Positions 22,488 through 31,439 are shown, counted from the stretch's first letter. The stretch is DNA of 64,000 bases from an uncultured Bacteroidia bacterium (GCA_902794155.1 CADBGN010000002.1:1-64000), one strand, 5' to 3'. Numbers and translations are program-made. Notes: a model not told the origin generated them from the sequence alone.

Positions 22488-25310
22488 TTATTCTTTTATG
22501 AATCTCAATGCATGGCCGTTGATGCGGATGAAGTAGAGACCGGCAGTCAGCTTTTCGATGTTAATTTCACCGACACCATCTATGTCCGTCGTCATGACCA
22601 ATATGCCGAAGGCGTTGTAGATTTGGACCTCATGTTCGCCTTCCAGACCTTCTATATGGATCTTGTCGTTGGCAGGGTTGGGGTATAGGCTAAAGGACTC
22701 GAAGCCATTTTCGTCGACGCTGGTGAACTCAAAGAATGCTGCCAGTACGATGTCATGGTCAACCAAGACTTGTTTAGGATTGTCGGTTGTACCATCATCC
22801 CATCTCTTAAAATAGAAACCATCAGCAGGGATGGCGGCGATGGTGGCTATGCTGCCTTCGGTATAAGTGCCTGCACCAAGGATAAAACCTTGGCTTTCAT
22901 CATAGAGTACGTCAACGGTGTAGGTTTGCACTGGGTTTTGTGAGAATGAGGCAATGTATTCGGCGTTGCCCGTCACGACGATGGTGCGTGGGTTGTCCGA
23001 ATTGCCGTCCTGCCAGCCTGAGAAATAGAAACCATTATTTGGTGTAGCGCCGATGGTGACGACTTGGTTGAGCATATAGGTGCCACTACCGTATGTAGAG
23101 CCAAGCAGTTGACTTTCGGGTCTTACCGTGATGGTGAAAACAGGGATTTCAGTAAATACGGCCATAAAAGTCATGTTTTGTGTGACTATGACGCTGCGTG
23201 GGTTGTCGGTATTGCCATCGTCCCAGCTCATGAAGCGGGCACCAGCGTTAGGTGTGGCACTGATTTCAATGGTAGCGCCTTGGTCAAAGGTGCCGCCGCC
23301 AGTAACGGTTCCCAACAACGTATCGTTAGCCACCACGGTGATAGTATATTGGGGCGTGCCATTGAGATGGAACATGGCTTTATAATTGGCGTTGCCTGTC
23401 ACAGTGATGTTACGTGGGTTGCTGGCAATGCCGTCGCTCCAACAAAGGAAAGCGTAGTATTCATTAGGCGTGGCAGTCAATGTGACGATGCTGCCGTAGT
23501 CGTATGTGCCTGCACCACTTACCATACCACCATCCACGGGGTCACACTCCGTTGTGATTTCATATTGTAACGGCTTGAAGACAGCAGTGTAGGTGGCATC
23601 GCCTTCAACAATAATGGTTCTCGGGTTGTCGGTTTCGCCATCGTCCCATTGGTCGAATGCATAGCCTGTGTTGTTGTGGGCGGTCAGAGTGATGGTGTCA
23701 CCGTAGTAATAAGCGCCTCCACCAGTGACGGTGCCTGCGTCTGCAGGCATGACCTCAGTCTGTATGAGGCATTGCTGAATTCCGAAATGTGCTGTGAAGG
23801 TCATGTCGTCTGTGACGATGATTTCGCGTGGGTTGTCGGTGTCGCCATCGTTCCAACTGATAAATGAGAAGCCGAGATTGGCAGTAGCCGCAATCTCTAT
23901 GGTGTCTCCATAGTAGAAGGTGCCTCCACCTGTCACAGAGCCCCAATCTGGATGGTCACTCTCGACGGTGATGGTATAAAGGCGATTGCTGAACATGGCG
24001 ATGAAAACGCTGTCTTGGGTGACGATGACCTCACGTGGGTTGTCGGTGACGCTGTCGGTCCATCTTTCGAAGATGAAGCCGGGATTGGCCACGGCTTCTA
24101 GGGTAATCGTGTCGCCGTAAGGGTAGCTGCCGCCCCCTGTCACTGTTCCTGAGTTGAGCGGAACGACGGCAGTTTCGATAGTGTAATTGAAAAGATTGAA
24201 ATGAGCGATGAAGGTGGTGTCTTGAGTGATGATGATGTTACGCGGGTTGGTGACGATGCCGTCGTTCCAAAAGAGAAACTCGCAGCCCACATTAGGTATA
24301 GCTTCGATGATAGCGGTGTCGCCATAATAATAGACGCCACCTCCAGTCACCGTGCCCCATCCGGTAGTGTCGGCTTCCACAGTCAGGGTGAAAACGGGTT
24401 GGGGTGGGGTGGGGAGCACACAAATGCTACTGATGGATTCGCATCCTTCTGGTTGGTATAGGATTTCTCCATCTTTCCAAAGGATGGCTATATCGTCGTC
24501 CAAACCTGCATAATATACACCGTATTCATTGACACACAAAGTCGTGATGTTTACGCCGGCATGCGAATATAGCACCTCACCGTCTTGCCAAATGTAAGCC
24601 GTGTTGTCAGTGCCCGAGAACCCAGCCCAATAAAGGCTTCCATCGTAGGCGGTAATGGCAGTGATGTCGCCGTTTTCGATTTGGAAGATGATGGAGTCGT
24701 TTTGCCAAACCACACCGTCGATGGATCCGGTGCCATAGACAAACCCGGCCGCATAAAGGTTTTCTCCGTCAAAGCAGAGGTCTTTGACTTCCGACCAGCC
24801 AAGGCATTGCCAAAATAATGTGTCGTTTTTCCACACACAGGCATATACGCCAGGAGTAACGATGGAACCACCTGCATATACGTCGCCTGTAGCATCGTCA
24901 ACTGCCAAGGCGTAAAGGTTGCAAACGGTGTTGCTGTCAATGCTATATTCATATAGTATCTCGCCATTTTGCCAAACCTTGTTGTTGCCAGCTGCCGTCC
25001 AAACGTTGTCATTGAGTATAATCCGCTTGATGAAAGATTGGGTGTCGGCCATGAATAGAATCGAGTCATTCAACCAGACATGACCCCGAAAGTTAGAATA
25101 GTTGTAGCCTGCGCTGTAAATGGTGCTGTCGTTGGCGACTTTCATGTCGTTGATGATAACAGCAGATGTGTCGGATATGCTGTAAACCAGCGTGTTGTTT
25201 TTCCATATCTTACCTATACCATCACCATGGCCGGCGTAATAAACATCTTGGGCTTGGGCTAGGCCTAAGAAGAGAATTAAAGTGGTAAATACTGTGATTA
25301 TCTTTTTCAT
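22488..25310 (-). CDS. T9SS surface protein with eight InlB-type repeats
   Basis: 940 residues with a signal peptide (1-20). Residues 20-300 contain repeated short blocks such as VWLNDSILF, KVWQNGEILY and VWKNDTLFW, with regular YAAG/YAGG words: probably a beta-propeller. Then eight tandem repeats of about 72 residues (roughly 310-865), each with a pattern like YTITVES, GTVTGGGTYYYGDT, AIPNxGFxFxxW, DGxTDNPR and VTxDxTFxAxF, the divergent InlB B-repeat (beta-grasp) used in surface proteins and adhesins. The last 70 residues are a type A T9SS domain (YPNPANDKIHIEG, YNAFGILVM, LTAGLYFIRI). The start at 25310 follows a -7 box at 25354-25361; the longer frame upstream has no signal peptide. Confidence 0.9.
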   Translation of the reverse strand: MKKIITVFTTLILFLGLAQAQDVYYAGHGDGIGKIWKNNTLVYSISDTSAVIINDMKVANDSTIYSAGYNYSNFRGHVWLNDSILFMADTQSFIKRIILNDNVWTAAGNNKVWQNGEILYEYSIDSNTVCNLYALAVDDATGDVYAGGSIVTPGVYACVWKNDTLFWQCLGWSEVKDLCFDGENLYAAGFVYGTGSIDGVVWQNDSIIFQIENGDITAITAYDGSLYWAGFSGTDNTAYIWQDGEVLYSHAGVNITTLCVNEYGVYYAGLDDDIAILWKDGEILYQPEGCESISSICVLPTPPQPVFTLTVEADTTGWGTVTGGGVYYYGDTAIIEAIPNVGCEFLFWNDGIVTNPRNIIITQDTTFIAHFNLFNYTIETAVVPLNSGTVTGGGSYPYGDTITLEAVANPGFIFERWTDSVTDNPREVIVTQDSVFIAMFSNRLYTITVESDHPDWGSVTGGGTFYYGDTIEIAATANLGFSFISWNDGDTDNPREIIVTDDMTFTAHFGIQQCLIQTEVMPADAGTVTGGGAYYYGDTITLTAHNNTGYAFDQWDDGETDNPRTIIVEGDATYTAVFKPLQYEITTECDPVDGGMVSGAGTYDYGSIVTLTATPNEYYAFLCWSDGIASNPRNITVTGNANYKAMFHLNGTPQYTITVVANDTLLGTVTGGGTFDQGATIEISATPNAGARFMSWDDGNTDNPRSVIVTQNMTFMAVFTEIPVFTITVRPESQLLGSTYGSGTYMLNQVVTIGATPNNGFYFSGWQDGNSDNPRTIVVTGNAEYIASFSQNPVQTYTVDVLYDESQGFILGAGTYTEGSIATIAAIPADGFYFKRWDDGTTDNPKQVLVDHDIVLAAFFEFTSVDENGFESFSLYPNPANDKIHIEGLEGEHEVQIYNAFGILVMTTDIDGVGEINIEKLTAGLYFIRINGHALRFIKE

Positions 25311-25696
25311 TGTTTGATGATTATTCGTGAGGATATAATTGCCTTTGAGAAGGCAAAAATAACAACTTTTTCTTGTAGTCAGTATGTGTGACAATAAAAA
25401 AGATGTATCTTTGCCGCCGATAAGCGGTGCCGTGAGGCTCAATAGGGAATCGGGTGCAAATCCCGGACAGTTCCCGCTGCTGTTAGCTCTTCACGCTGGC
25501 CTTTATGCCACTGAAAACCTAGTCTTTCGGGAAGGCGGCCAGACAAAAGGAGTAAGTCAGAAGACCTGCCGCCTGTCGCTGAAACAAGGCTTTCGGGACA
25601 AGAGCTGGCTTTCCTTATATAAATTAAGGTGTACCCTCCATTTCCGCGAGCATTTTAATGTAATTGATTGAATGTCAAACCTAAAATTATATTATT
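25311..25696. other. 386-nt gap holding divergent promoters and a riboswitch
   Basis: Minus-strand -7 box TATTTTTG (25354-25361) for the InlB-repeat gene. Plus-strand -7 box TATCTTTG (25406-25413), about 13 nt before the cobalamin aptamer. After the aptamer (from 25580), CTTATATAAATTAAG is a short palindrome and the rest is leader to the ATG at 25697. Confidence 0.7.
25420..25580 (+). promoter_or_regulatory. Cobalamin (B12) riboswitch
   Basis: The conserved blocks of the cobalamin aptamer occur in order: GGTGCC (25426), GAGGCTCAATAGGGAATC, GGGTGCAAATCCCGG, ACAGTTCCCGCTGCTGT, GCCACTG (the B12 box core, from 25507), CTTTCGGGAAGGCGG and AGTCAGAAGACCTGCC (ending about 25570). It precedes the T9SS/BtuG operon by about 120 nt. 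In Bacteroidota these aptamers repress B12 uptake genes when cobalamin is plentiful. The mode here (translation or termination) is not clear, as I see no U-tract terminator after the aptamer. Confidence 0.95.
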
Positions 25697-26956
25697 ATGC
25701 GTAAAATCTTTACTTTAGCATTCCTTATGGGAATCTTCGGTCTGTTTACGACCAATTTGTGTGCACAACAAGATGCTACTATCGATCCTGCTGACATCCA
25801 ATATTGGATTGGCGAGGGTGAAAACGAGGTTGTGGTTGCAATCAGCTGGTGCAGCTACACTGAAACCGCTCTGGCGTGGGGCTACCGTTTCAATGGCGAT
25901 GCCACTGTTTTCCAAGCTCTTACCGATATTGCAGCTGCTGACAGCCGCTTGACAGTAATCGGTTCTGCTCCCACCAACATTACTTATGTGGATGACGAAT
26001 ACAACCTGACCATGTGTCCTAATCCTGATGCCCAATGGGGTGATCCCGATTATGACGTTCCCATGCACAGTGTGAATGGCTTGATGGGTATGAACATGAT
26101 GGCTGAAGAGCCTATTCACAACAACGATTTCGTGAAGATTGGTGGTGTTGCTTGCGGCATCATGTCTGACGACTGGACCACCATTTCTTGGACAACTGAG
26201 ATTATTCCCGCTACTGATCCGAATGCAGGTGGAGAGGTCGTTGATGCTACTATCTCCGCTGATGAGATTCTGTATTGGATTGGCGAAGGCGAAAACGAGG
26301 TTGTGATTGCCCTCAGCTGGTGCAGCTACACTGAAACCGCTTTGGCATGGGGCTACCGTTTCGATGGCGATGCCACTGTTTTCCAAGCCCTTACTGATAT
26401 TGCAACTGCCGACAACCGTCTGACAGTTGTTGGTTCCGCTCCCACCAACATCACCTATGTTGATGATGAATACAATCTGACCATGTGTCCTAATCCTGAT
26501 GCCCAATGGGGCGATCCCGATTATGATGTTCCCATGCATAGTGTGAATGGCTTGATGGGAATGAACATGATGGCGGAAGAGCCGATTCACAACAACGATT
26601 TTGTGAAGATTGGTGGTGTTGCTTGCGGCATCATGTCCGATGACTGGACCACCATTTCTTGGACTACAGAGATTATTCCTGCTACCGTCCCCACTGTTGT
26701 GAATGAAAATGCGGTGAGCAGCCTGACTATCTATCCTAATCCTGCCGTCAACGAGGCTTTCGTGACTGTTGAAAACGCAGGCATGACCACGATTTCGGTG
26801 TATGACATGCAGGGCCGTATGGTCAGCACGGTAAGCGCCGACGTCATGGCTGGCGAACAAGTCCGCATCAGCACCGAGATGCTGAACGGCGGCGTGTATT
26901 TCGTCACGGTGAACAGCGAAAGCGCCGCTCGCACTGCGAAACTTGTGGTGAAATGA
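25697..26956 (+). CDS. T9SS surface protein with a duplicated domain, B12-regulated
   Basis: 419 residues with a signal peptide (1-23). Two copies of a domain of about 148 residues begin at Asp26 and Asp183 (period 157 residues, 471 nt) and are over 90% identical; each opens with YWIGEGENEVVVAISWCSY, continues ALAWGYRF and ends IISWTTEIIPAT-like. The YWIGEG..WGYRF pattern is one I have seen in uncharacterised bacterial surface proteins. The C-terminus (about 345-419) is a type A T9SS domain (IYPNPAVNEAFVTVE, YDMQGRMV, LNGGVYFVTV). Being first behind the riboswitch, it probably helps bind or capture cobalamin at the surface; that is inference. Its stop overlaps the next ATG by 4 nt. Confidence 0.85.
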   Translation: MRKIFTLAFLMGIFGLFTTNLCAQQDATIDPADIQYWIGEGENEVVVAISWCSYTETALAWGYRFNGDATVFQALTDIAAADSRLTVIGSAPTNITYVDDEYNLTMCPNPDAQWGDPDYDVPMHSVNGLMGMNMMAEEPIHNNDFVKIGGVACGIMSDDWTTISWTTEIIPATDPNAGGEVVDATISADEILYWIGEGENEVVIALSWCSYTETALAWGYRFDGDATVFQALTDIATADNRLTVVGSAPTNITYVDDEYNLTMCPNPDAQWGDPDYDVPMHSVNGLMGMNMMAEEPIHNNDFVKIGGVACGIMSDDWTTISWTTEIIPATVPTVVNENAVSSLTIYPNPAVNEAFVTVENAGMTTISVYDMQGRMVSTVSADVMAGEQVRISTEMLNGGVYFVTVNSESAARTAKLVVK

Positions 26957-27930
26957 TAAAGAGACTCTCCATATTGCTGTTGGCTATGGTGCCGGTTTCG
27001 TTGTGGGCACAGTTTGCGCCTGCGCAAGACAAACCCGGCACCACAGCCATGCATGCCGACTCTTCGGCTTTTGTGGCATGGGCTAAGGGCTGCACCGTGG
27101 AACGTGGTCCGATGTGCATCGACAAGCCGGAAAACGGCCTTGCTTCATTTGGCGAAGAGGCGCTTGCCTTGGGCGTGCCTGGCGGCACGATGGACGTGGT
27201 GAGTCTTGGTGACGGTGGCACTGCCACCTTGACTTTCGAGTCACCCATTTGCAATGGAACTGGTCCGGATTTCGCAGTGTTCGAGAACGGTTTTGCCAAC
27301 GCACAAAATCCAGATACATGGGCGCTTGAGTTGGGCTTCGTGGAGGTCAGCTCAGATGGCGAGAATTTTTTCCGTTTTCCTGCTGTAACCTACGTTCAAA
27401 CCGAAACTCAATTGGGTAATGCAGGTTCCATCGTTCCTGAGCAACTCCATAATTTTGCCAGTAAATACGGTGCGTTTTATGGAACCCCGTTTGATTTGGA
27501 CGAGGTGGAGGACAATGCCTTGCTCGACAAAAACCGTATCACCCATGTCCGCATTGTCGACGTGGTGGGCAACATCGACCCTCAATATGCCACCTACGAC
27601 TCGGAAGGGCATATTATCAACGACCCTTGGCCCACGGGATTTGCCTCTAGTGGTATGGACCTCGATGCTGTCGGCGTGATTCACGACATTGCCCATAATG
27701 TAAATGAGAACGAAACGATAGATATCGCTATGTATCCCAACCCCGTGAAAGGTCGCTTGACGGTAATGGTTGAAAACCTGCAATCTATTGAGGTTTATAA
27801 TCTTGTAGGACAAATGGTTATGAGTTCAATGTCCTCAGTCATCGACTTTGGCAACTTGAACGAAGGTGTTTATTTTGTCCGCGTCACGGCTGATGGAATG
27901 ACATTTACGAAACGTGTTGTGAAACAATAA
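26953..27930 (+). CDS. T9SS surface protein of the B12 operon
   Basis: 325 residues with a signal peptide (1-19). Residues 35-240 contain FGEEALALGVPGGTMDVVSLGDGG, TLTFESPICNGTGPDFAVFENGF and ELGFVEVSSDGENFFRFPA, then RITHVRIVDVVGN and SSGMDLDAVGVI: a beta-sandwich seen in cell-surface proteins next to B12 or TonB genes in Bacteroidota. The C-terminal 70 residues are a type A T9SS domain (MYPNPVKGRLTVMVE, YNLVGQMVMS, LNEGVYFVRV). It overlaps the upstream gene by 4 nt and is followed closely by the BtuG-like gene, so all three share the riboswitch. Confidence 0.82.
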   Translation: MIKRLSILLLAMVPVSLWAQFAPAQDKPGTTAMHADSSAFVAWAKGCTVERGPMCIDKPENGLASFGEEALALGVPGGTMDVVSLGDGGTATLTFESPICNGTGPDFAVFENGFANAQNPDTWALELGFVEVSSDGENFFRFPAVTYVQTETQLGNAGSIVPEQLHNFASKYGAFYGTPFDLDEVEDNALLDKNRITHVRIVDVVGNIDPQYATYDSEGHIINDPWPTGFASSGMDLDAVGVIHDIAHNVNENETIDIAMYPNPVKGRLTVMVENLQSIEVYNLVGQMVMSSMSSVIDFGNLNEGVYFVRVTADGMTFTKRVVKQ

Positions 27931-27941
27931 TTCAATAAGTG

Positions 27942-29021
27942 ATGAAAAGAATTAATTTGTTATTGTTGGCTTTTGTCGCTGTCCTGTTGTCCTCCTGCAA
28001 GCCTGACCAGCCTGCTGATCCGAGTACGTTTACTGTAGGCTCAGGCTTGTTGTTGCTCAACGAAGGCAACTACCAAGCCTCCAACGCATCGCTGACGTTC
28101 TATGATCCTGTGGCCGACACTGTGGCTAACAATTTGTTCTACAAGGTGAACAATGCTCCACTCGGCGATGTGGCGCAAAGCATGGCCCTGGTTGATGGAC
28201 AACTGTATATCGTTGTCAACAACAGCAACTATATTTATAAGGTGAATGCCAACACGATGGTGTGCGACACCACCAAGCCTTTCAAGCTCACCGATTTCTA
28301 TTCGCCTCGTGAGATGCACTTTGTGGCACCCAACAAGGCCTATGTCAGCGACTTGATGGGCTCTGGCCTTTGGATTGTCAATCCAGAGAATATGACCCAT
28401 GCGGGCTTTGTGGAGACTGGCAATACCACCGAAAAGATGGTGCAAGTGGGCAATGAGCTGTATGTCAGCAACTGGTCCTACTACTATATCAATGCTGACT
28501 CGCACGACAGTTATAATACGGTTCAGGTCATCGATGTCAACAACGACGTGAAGGTGGCCGATGTTGAGGTGGGCAAGGAGCCCAACACCATGGTGGTCGA
28601 CAAGAACGGCCATGTGTGGGTGCTTTGCGAAGGCCGCTCATGGGATATGGACTACGGTGAAAGCCCTTCGTTGTGGGAAATCGACCCAATGCTGAAGACG
28701 GCTCAGCGTCGTTATGAGTTCGATGGCACGGCGCAGGTCTTGAAGTCCAATCTTGCTGGCGACCAGTTCTATATGATCTATAACAATGAGGTGCGTCGCT
28801 TCGACTTGGCTAGCATGGGCTTGTCGGAGACCTTCAGCATCACTGCCGAGTCAGGGACTCTGTTTTATAACATGGCTGTGGATCCCAAGACGGGCGACAT
28901 TTACGTTACCGATGCGAAGAACTATTCAATGAACGGTACTGTGTACCGTTATTCCAACGATGGTGTGCTGCTGAACTCGTTTGAGGCCGGCATCATCCCT
29001 AGTGCAATGTTGTTTAAATAA
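27942..29021 (+). CDS. BtuG-like surface lipoprotein (YncE-type beta-propeller)
   Basis: 359 residues. Signal peptide with lipobox LSSC (Cys near 18). The rest forms a seven-bladed-propeller-like repeat series: GSGLLLLNEGNYQASNASLTFYD, AQSMALVDGQLYIVVNNSNYIYKV, PREMHFVAPNKAYVSDL, EKMVQVGNELYVSNW, PNTMVVDKNGHVWVLCEG and FYNMAVDPKTGDIYVTDA. This matches the DUF5074/YncE lipoproteins that include BtuG of Bacteroides, which binds cobalamin very tightly at the cell surface and docks on BtuB. Its place behind a cobalamin riboswitch supports that role. A GTG three bases upstream is possible. No btuB is in the window. A hairpin terminator follows. Confidence 0.88.
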   Translation: MKRINLLLLAFVAVLLSSCKPDQPADPSTFTVGSGLLLLNEGNYQASNASLTFYDPVADTVANNLFYKVNNAPLGDVAQSMALVDGQLYIVVNNSNYIYKVNANTMVCDTTKPFKLTDFYSPREMHFVAPNKAYVSDLMGSGLWIVNPENMTHAGFVETGNTTEKMVQVGNELYVSNWSYYYINADSHDSYNTVQVIDVNNDVKVADVEVGKEPNTMVVDKNGHVWVLCEGRSWDMDYGESPSLWEIDPMLKTAQRRYEFDGTAQVLKSNLAGDQFYMIYNNEVRRFDLASMGLSETFSITAESGTLFYNMAVDPKTGDIYVTDAKNYSMNGTVYRYSNDGVLLNSFEAGIIPSAMLFK

Positions 29022-29036
29022 TTGATATTCATTTTT

Positions 29037-29072
29037 GTGAGGCCTCCAGCAATGGGGGTCTCACGTTTTTTT
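29037..29072 (+). terminator. Terminator after the BtuG-like gene
   Basis: GTGAGGCCTCC (29037-29047) pairs with GGGGGTCTCAC (29054-29064), with one G-U pair, followed by G and seven T. It would end the riboswitch operon before the CWC gene. Confidence 0.85.
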
Positions 29073-29076
29073 GACT

Positions 29077-29241
29077 ATGAAAAAGACCTGCCCCCGTTGC
29101 GGAAAAGAATTCGAATGCGTCCATTCCTTGGGCTGCTGGTGCGTAAAAGTTCAGCTCAAAGACGCTACCAAAGCCTATCTGAAAGAGCATTACAGCGACT
29201 GCCTGTGCAAAGAGTGTCTCGAAAAACTGAATGCCCAATGA
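29077..29241 (+). CDS. Small cysteine-rich CWC-type protein
   Basis: 54 residues from the ATG at 29077 to TGA at 29239-29241. It reads MKKTCPRCGKEFEC, then GCWCVKVQL and SDCLCKECLEKLNAQ, with eight cysteines, matching the cysteine-rich CWC family, small zinc-ribbon-like proteins of unknown function often found beside metal or cobalamin genes. The ATG of the BtuF-like gene overlaps its stop (ATGA), so the two are translationally coupled. It begins 5 nt past the terminator's T-run, so its promoter is unclear; read-through is possible. Confidence 0.85.
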   Translation: MKKTCPRCGKEFECVHSLGCWCVKVQLKDATKAYLKEHYSDCLCKECLEKLNAQ

Positions 29242-30362
29242 GAAAGCTATGGATCTTGTTACTGGTGGCTTTGACGGCATGTAAGTTCAACCATCAAGTC
29301 AAAGAAGAGAAGACCGAGGTTGACAACATCATGCGTTATGCACATAATGTCATCGTTAGCGAGAAAGACTACGGTTATTTGATGGAGGTGATCTGTCCAT
29401 GGGATACAACCTTGTCTTTGGGTAAGTTCGCCATGGTCAAGGATACGACGAAGGCCTTAGATTCGGATGTGAAAGGCGTCCTCCGCGTTCCCGTGAAGTC
29501 CGTAATTTCGTTCTCAGCCACGCAATGGGCCGTTTTTCTTCGTCTGGGAGAAATTGACCGAGTGAAAGGCATCCTTGAAGGCCGTTTCGTCACCGACTCC
29601 ACCATGCGTGCCTTGCTGGCTGAGGAGAAGGTCTACGACATCGGCACAGAGGCTGCCGCCGACGTGGAGCGGATGATACAATTGCAGCCCGACGCTTTGT
29701 TGTATTCGCCTTATTTCGACGGCAACCAAGGCGGACTCAATGTCACAGGTGCAGTATTGTTTCCCTTTGCGGATTATATGGAGAACACGCCTTTGGGTCG
29801 CGCCGAGTGGATTCGTGTCATAGGCATACTTGCAGGTTGCGAGGATAAGGCTGACGCTTGGTTTGATGACATTGAGCGGCGATATAACGCTCTCTCAGGA
29901 CTATGTTCCGAAGTGGAGCATCGCCCCACGGTATTCTCTGACCTAGCTTTTAACGGGCAGTGGTATGTGGCGGGTGGACGCAGCTATATTGCCAAGCTCT
30001 TTTCTGATGCCGGCGCCGATTACATCTGGAAAGACAATCCGTCCACGGCCAGCGTTCCAATGGATGCCGAAAGCATCCTCGCCAAGGCACAACATGCCGA
30101 CTATTGGCGCGTCATTAACTCTAACCCTTTTCCGATGACCTACGAGTCCTTAGGGAAAGAAAGTCCTGTCTATCCGCTTTTCGACGCCTTCAAGAACCAC
30201 CAAATCATCGTCTGTGACATCCTTTCAACGGGTTATTTCGAGCAATCGCAATGCGAGCCCGATTTGTTGTTGGCCGATTTCATCCATTTCTTCCATCCTG
30301 AATTGCTGACGGATGAATGGGAAGGCTATCAGCCAAAGTATTACCATCTGGTGGAAGAATAG
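29238..30362 (+). CDS. BtuF-like ABC substrate-binding lipoprotein
   Basis: 374 residues from MRKLWILLLVALTACKF, lipobox LTAC (Cys15). The body follows the periplasmic binding protein family of iron-siderophore/cobalamin systems (PF01497 type): VISFSATQWAVFLRLGEIDRVKGI, VERMIQLQPDALLYSPYF, AVLFPFADYMENTPLGRAEWIRVIG and WFDDIERRYNAL, then ESILAKAQHADYW. It would deliver cobalamin or a corrinoid to a BtuCD-type permease; the permease is not in this window. Corrinoid rather than siderophore is favoured by the neighbouring riboswitch operon. An open frame extends upstream of 29238 but overlaps the CWC gene in another frame. Confidence 0.82.
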   Translation: MRKLWILLLVALTACKFNHQVKEEKTEVDNIMRYAHNVIVSEKDYGYLMEVICPWDTTLSLGKFAMVKDTTKALDSDVKGVLRVPVKSVISFSATQWAVFLRLGEIDRVKGILEGRFVTDSTMRALLAEEKVYDIGTEAAADVERMIQLQPDALLYSPYFDGNQGGLNVTGAVLFPFADYMENTPLGRAEWIRVIGILAGCEDKADAWFDDIERRYNALSGLCSEVEHRPTVFSDLAFNGQWYVAGGRSYIAKLFSDAGADYIWKDNPSTASVPMDAESILAKAQHADYWRVINSNPFPMTYESLGKESPVYPLFDAFKNHQIIVCDILSTGYFEQSQCEPDLLLADFIHFFHPELLTDEWEGYQPKYYHLVEE

Positions 30363-30401
30363 GGCTCTAGCAGGGTAGGGAGTAGGAGTGTTAAAACCTG
30401 T

Positions 30402-31439
30402 TTATTCGTAATACTCGTATTCGTAATGGTAGGGTGAGGAAACACGGCCGTTGCAATAATCAATGCTTTGCTCCAGAGGGTTGCCATAATTGTCGGTTTC
30501 CTTTACGATGTGTTTCATTTCATATTTGTCCAAGCTCTTATTCCAAATGCCGATAAGAGTTCCATGGGCATTAAACTTAAGCTCAAACGAGTAGAATGTT
30601 TTGGGATTTTTGAAATAGCCATCCGTCATTCTTCCATATTGGTCATAATAATAGGATATCAGATTACGCCTAGTGTTGTCTGAAATAAGTTGGTTGGAAC
30701 TGTTGTATGAAAGCTCGGCATTCCAGCCTTGTCGTTTCAGGAAGGAATAATAACCGCCATCGCCAAGATCACCTACCTCGAAGTCGTATGTTTTACCGTT
30801 GCAGTCTTTGTGGCCTGTCACAATGCCTTTCTCATCGAAAGAATACTCGAAATAAGTGAATCCTGTCGATGAAGTTGCACAAACTTTTTTGACGGGGCCG
30901 TTTATGAAATGTAATCCATCAATCATCGTCGTCCTTGGCAGCCTCGAATCGAAATGAATGGCAGCCGAATCTTCACGGGTAATGGCCTTGTTAAAAAGAA
31001 TCATGTCGTCGGGAAGGATGTTGCTGTCGGACGATGAAAGCAGTTTTAAGGTGTCGTTGTCGTAAAGAAACACCACGTTCAGATGGCGATCCATAGGCTT
31101 TGGCATACAAGCGTTTATTCCTTCTGACATGACAAAACTAAGGAAGACGGTGTCTTTGTTGATAACTGGTTCACATGCATTTGTGACCTCCGAATAGAGC
31201 AGATTATCTTTGTAATAATGGTAAAAAGCCATCTGAGCCTGAAACGTGGAATCGTTGATCTTTTTCACGTCAAGGTTGATATCGATGTGAGGCATGTCAT
31301 TGGTATCGGCGACACACACTGCATGATATTGGCCATACACATTGGTGGGCGGCTCCGGTTCCACGTCTTGGTTGCAAGAGGCGAGTAACAATGTGAGGAG
31401 CGCCAAGCCTAAAGACAAAATATTATTCTTTTTCATCAT
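30402..31439 (-). CDS. Lipoprotein of unknown function
   Basis: 345 residues with a signal peptide ending in lipobox LASC (Cys22). The mature protein is beta-rich and polar. The second half has YD-repeat-like phrases: FEYSFDEKGIVTGHKDCNGKTYDFE, LSYNSSNQLISDNTRRNLISYYYDQYGRMTDGYF and LKFNAHGTLIGIWN, recalling Bacteroidales DUF-type lipoproteins with RHS/YD-like strands. I do not recognise a specific family. Two adjacent ATG codons at the start are equivalent. It is alone on the minus strand between the BtuF-like gene (convergent) and the feo genes. Confidence 0.6.
   Translation of the reverse strand: MMKKNNILSLGLALLTLLLASCNQDVEPEPPTNVYGQYHAVCVADTNDMPHIDINLDVKKINDSTFQAQMAFYHYYKDNLLYSEVTNACEPVINKDTVFLSFVMSEGINACMPKPMDRHLNVVFLYDNDTLKLLSSSDSNILPDDMILFNKAITREDSAAIHFDSRLPRTTMIDGLHFINGPVKKVCATSSTGFTYFEYSFDEKGIVTGHKDCNGKTYDFEVGDLGDGGYYSFLKRQGWNAELSYNSSNQLISDNTRRNLISYYYDQYGRMTDGYFKNPKTFYSFELKFNAHGTLIGIWNKSLDKYEMKHIVKETDNYGNPLEQSIDYCNGRVSSPYHYEYEYYE

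Noticed and set aside
25384..25671. A 95-codon open frame over the cobalamin aptamer
   Set aside because: The conserved riboswitch blocks explain the sequence, and the translated product has no protein-like pattern.
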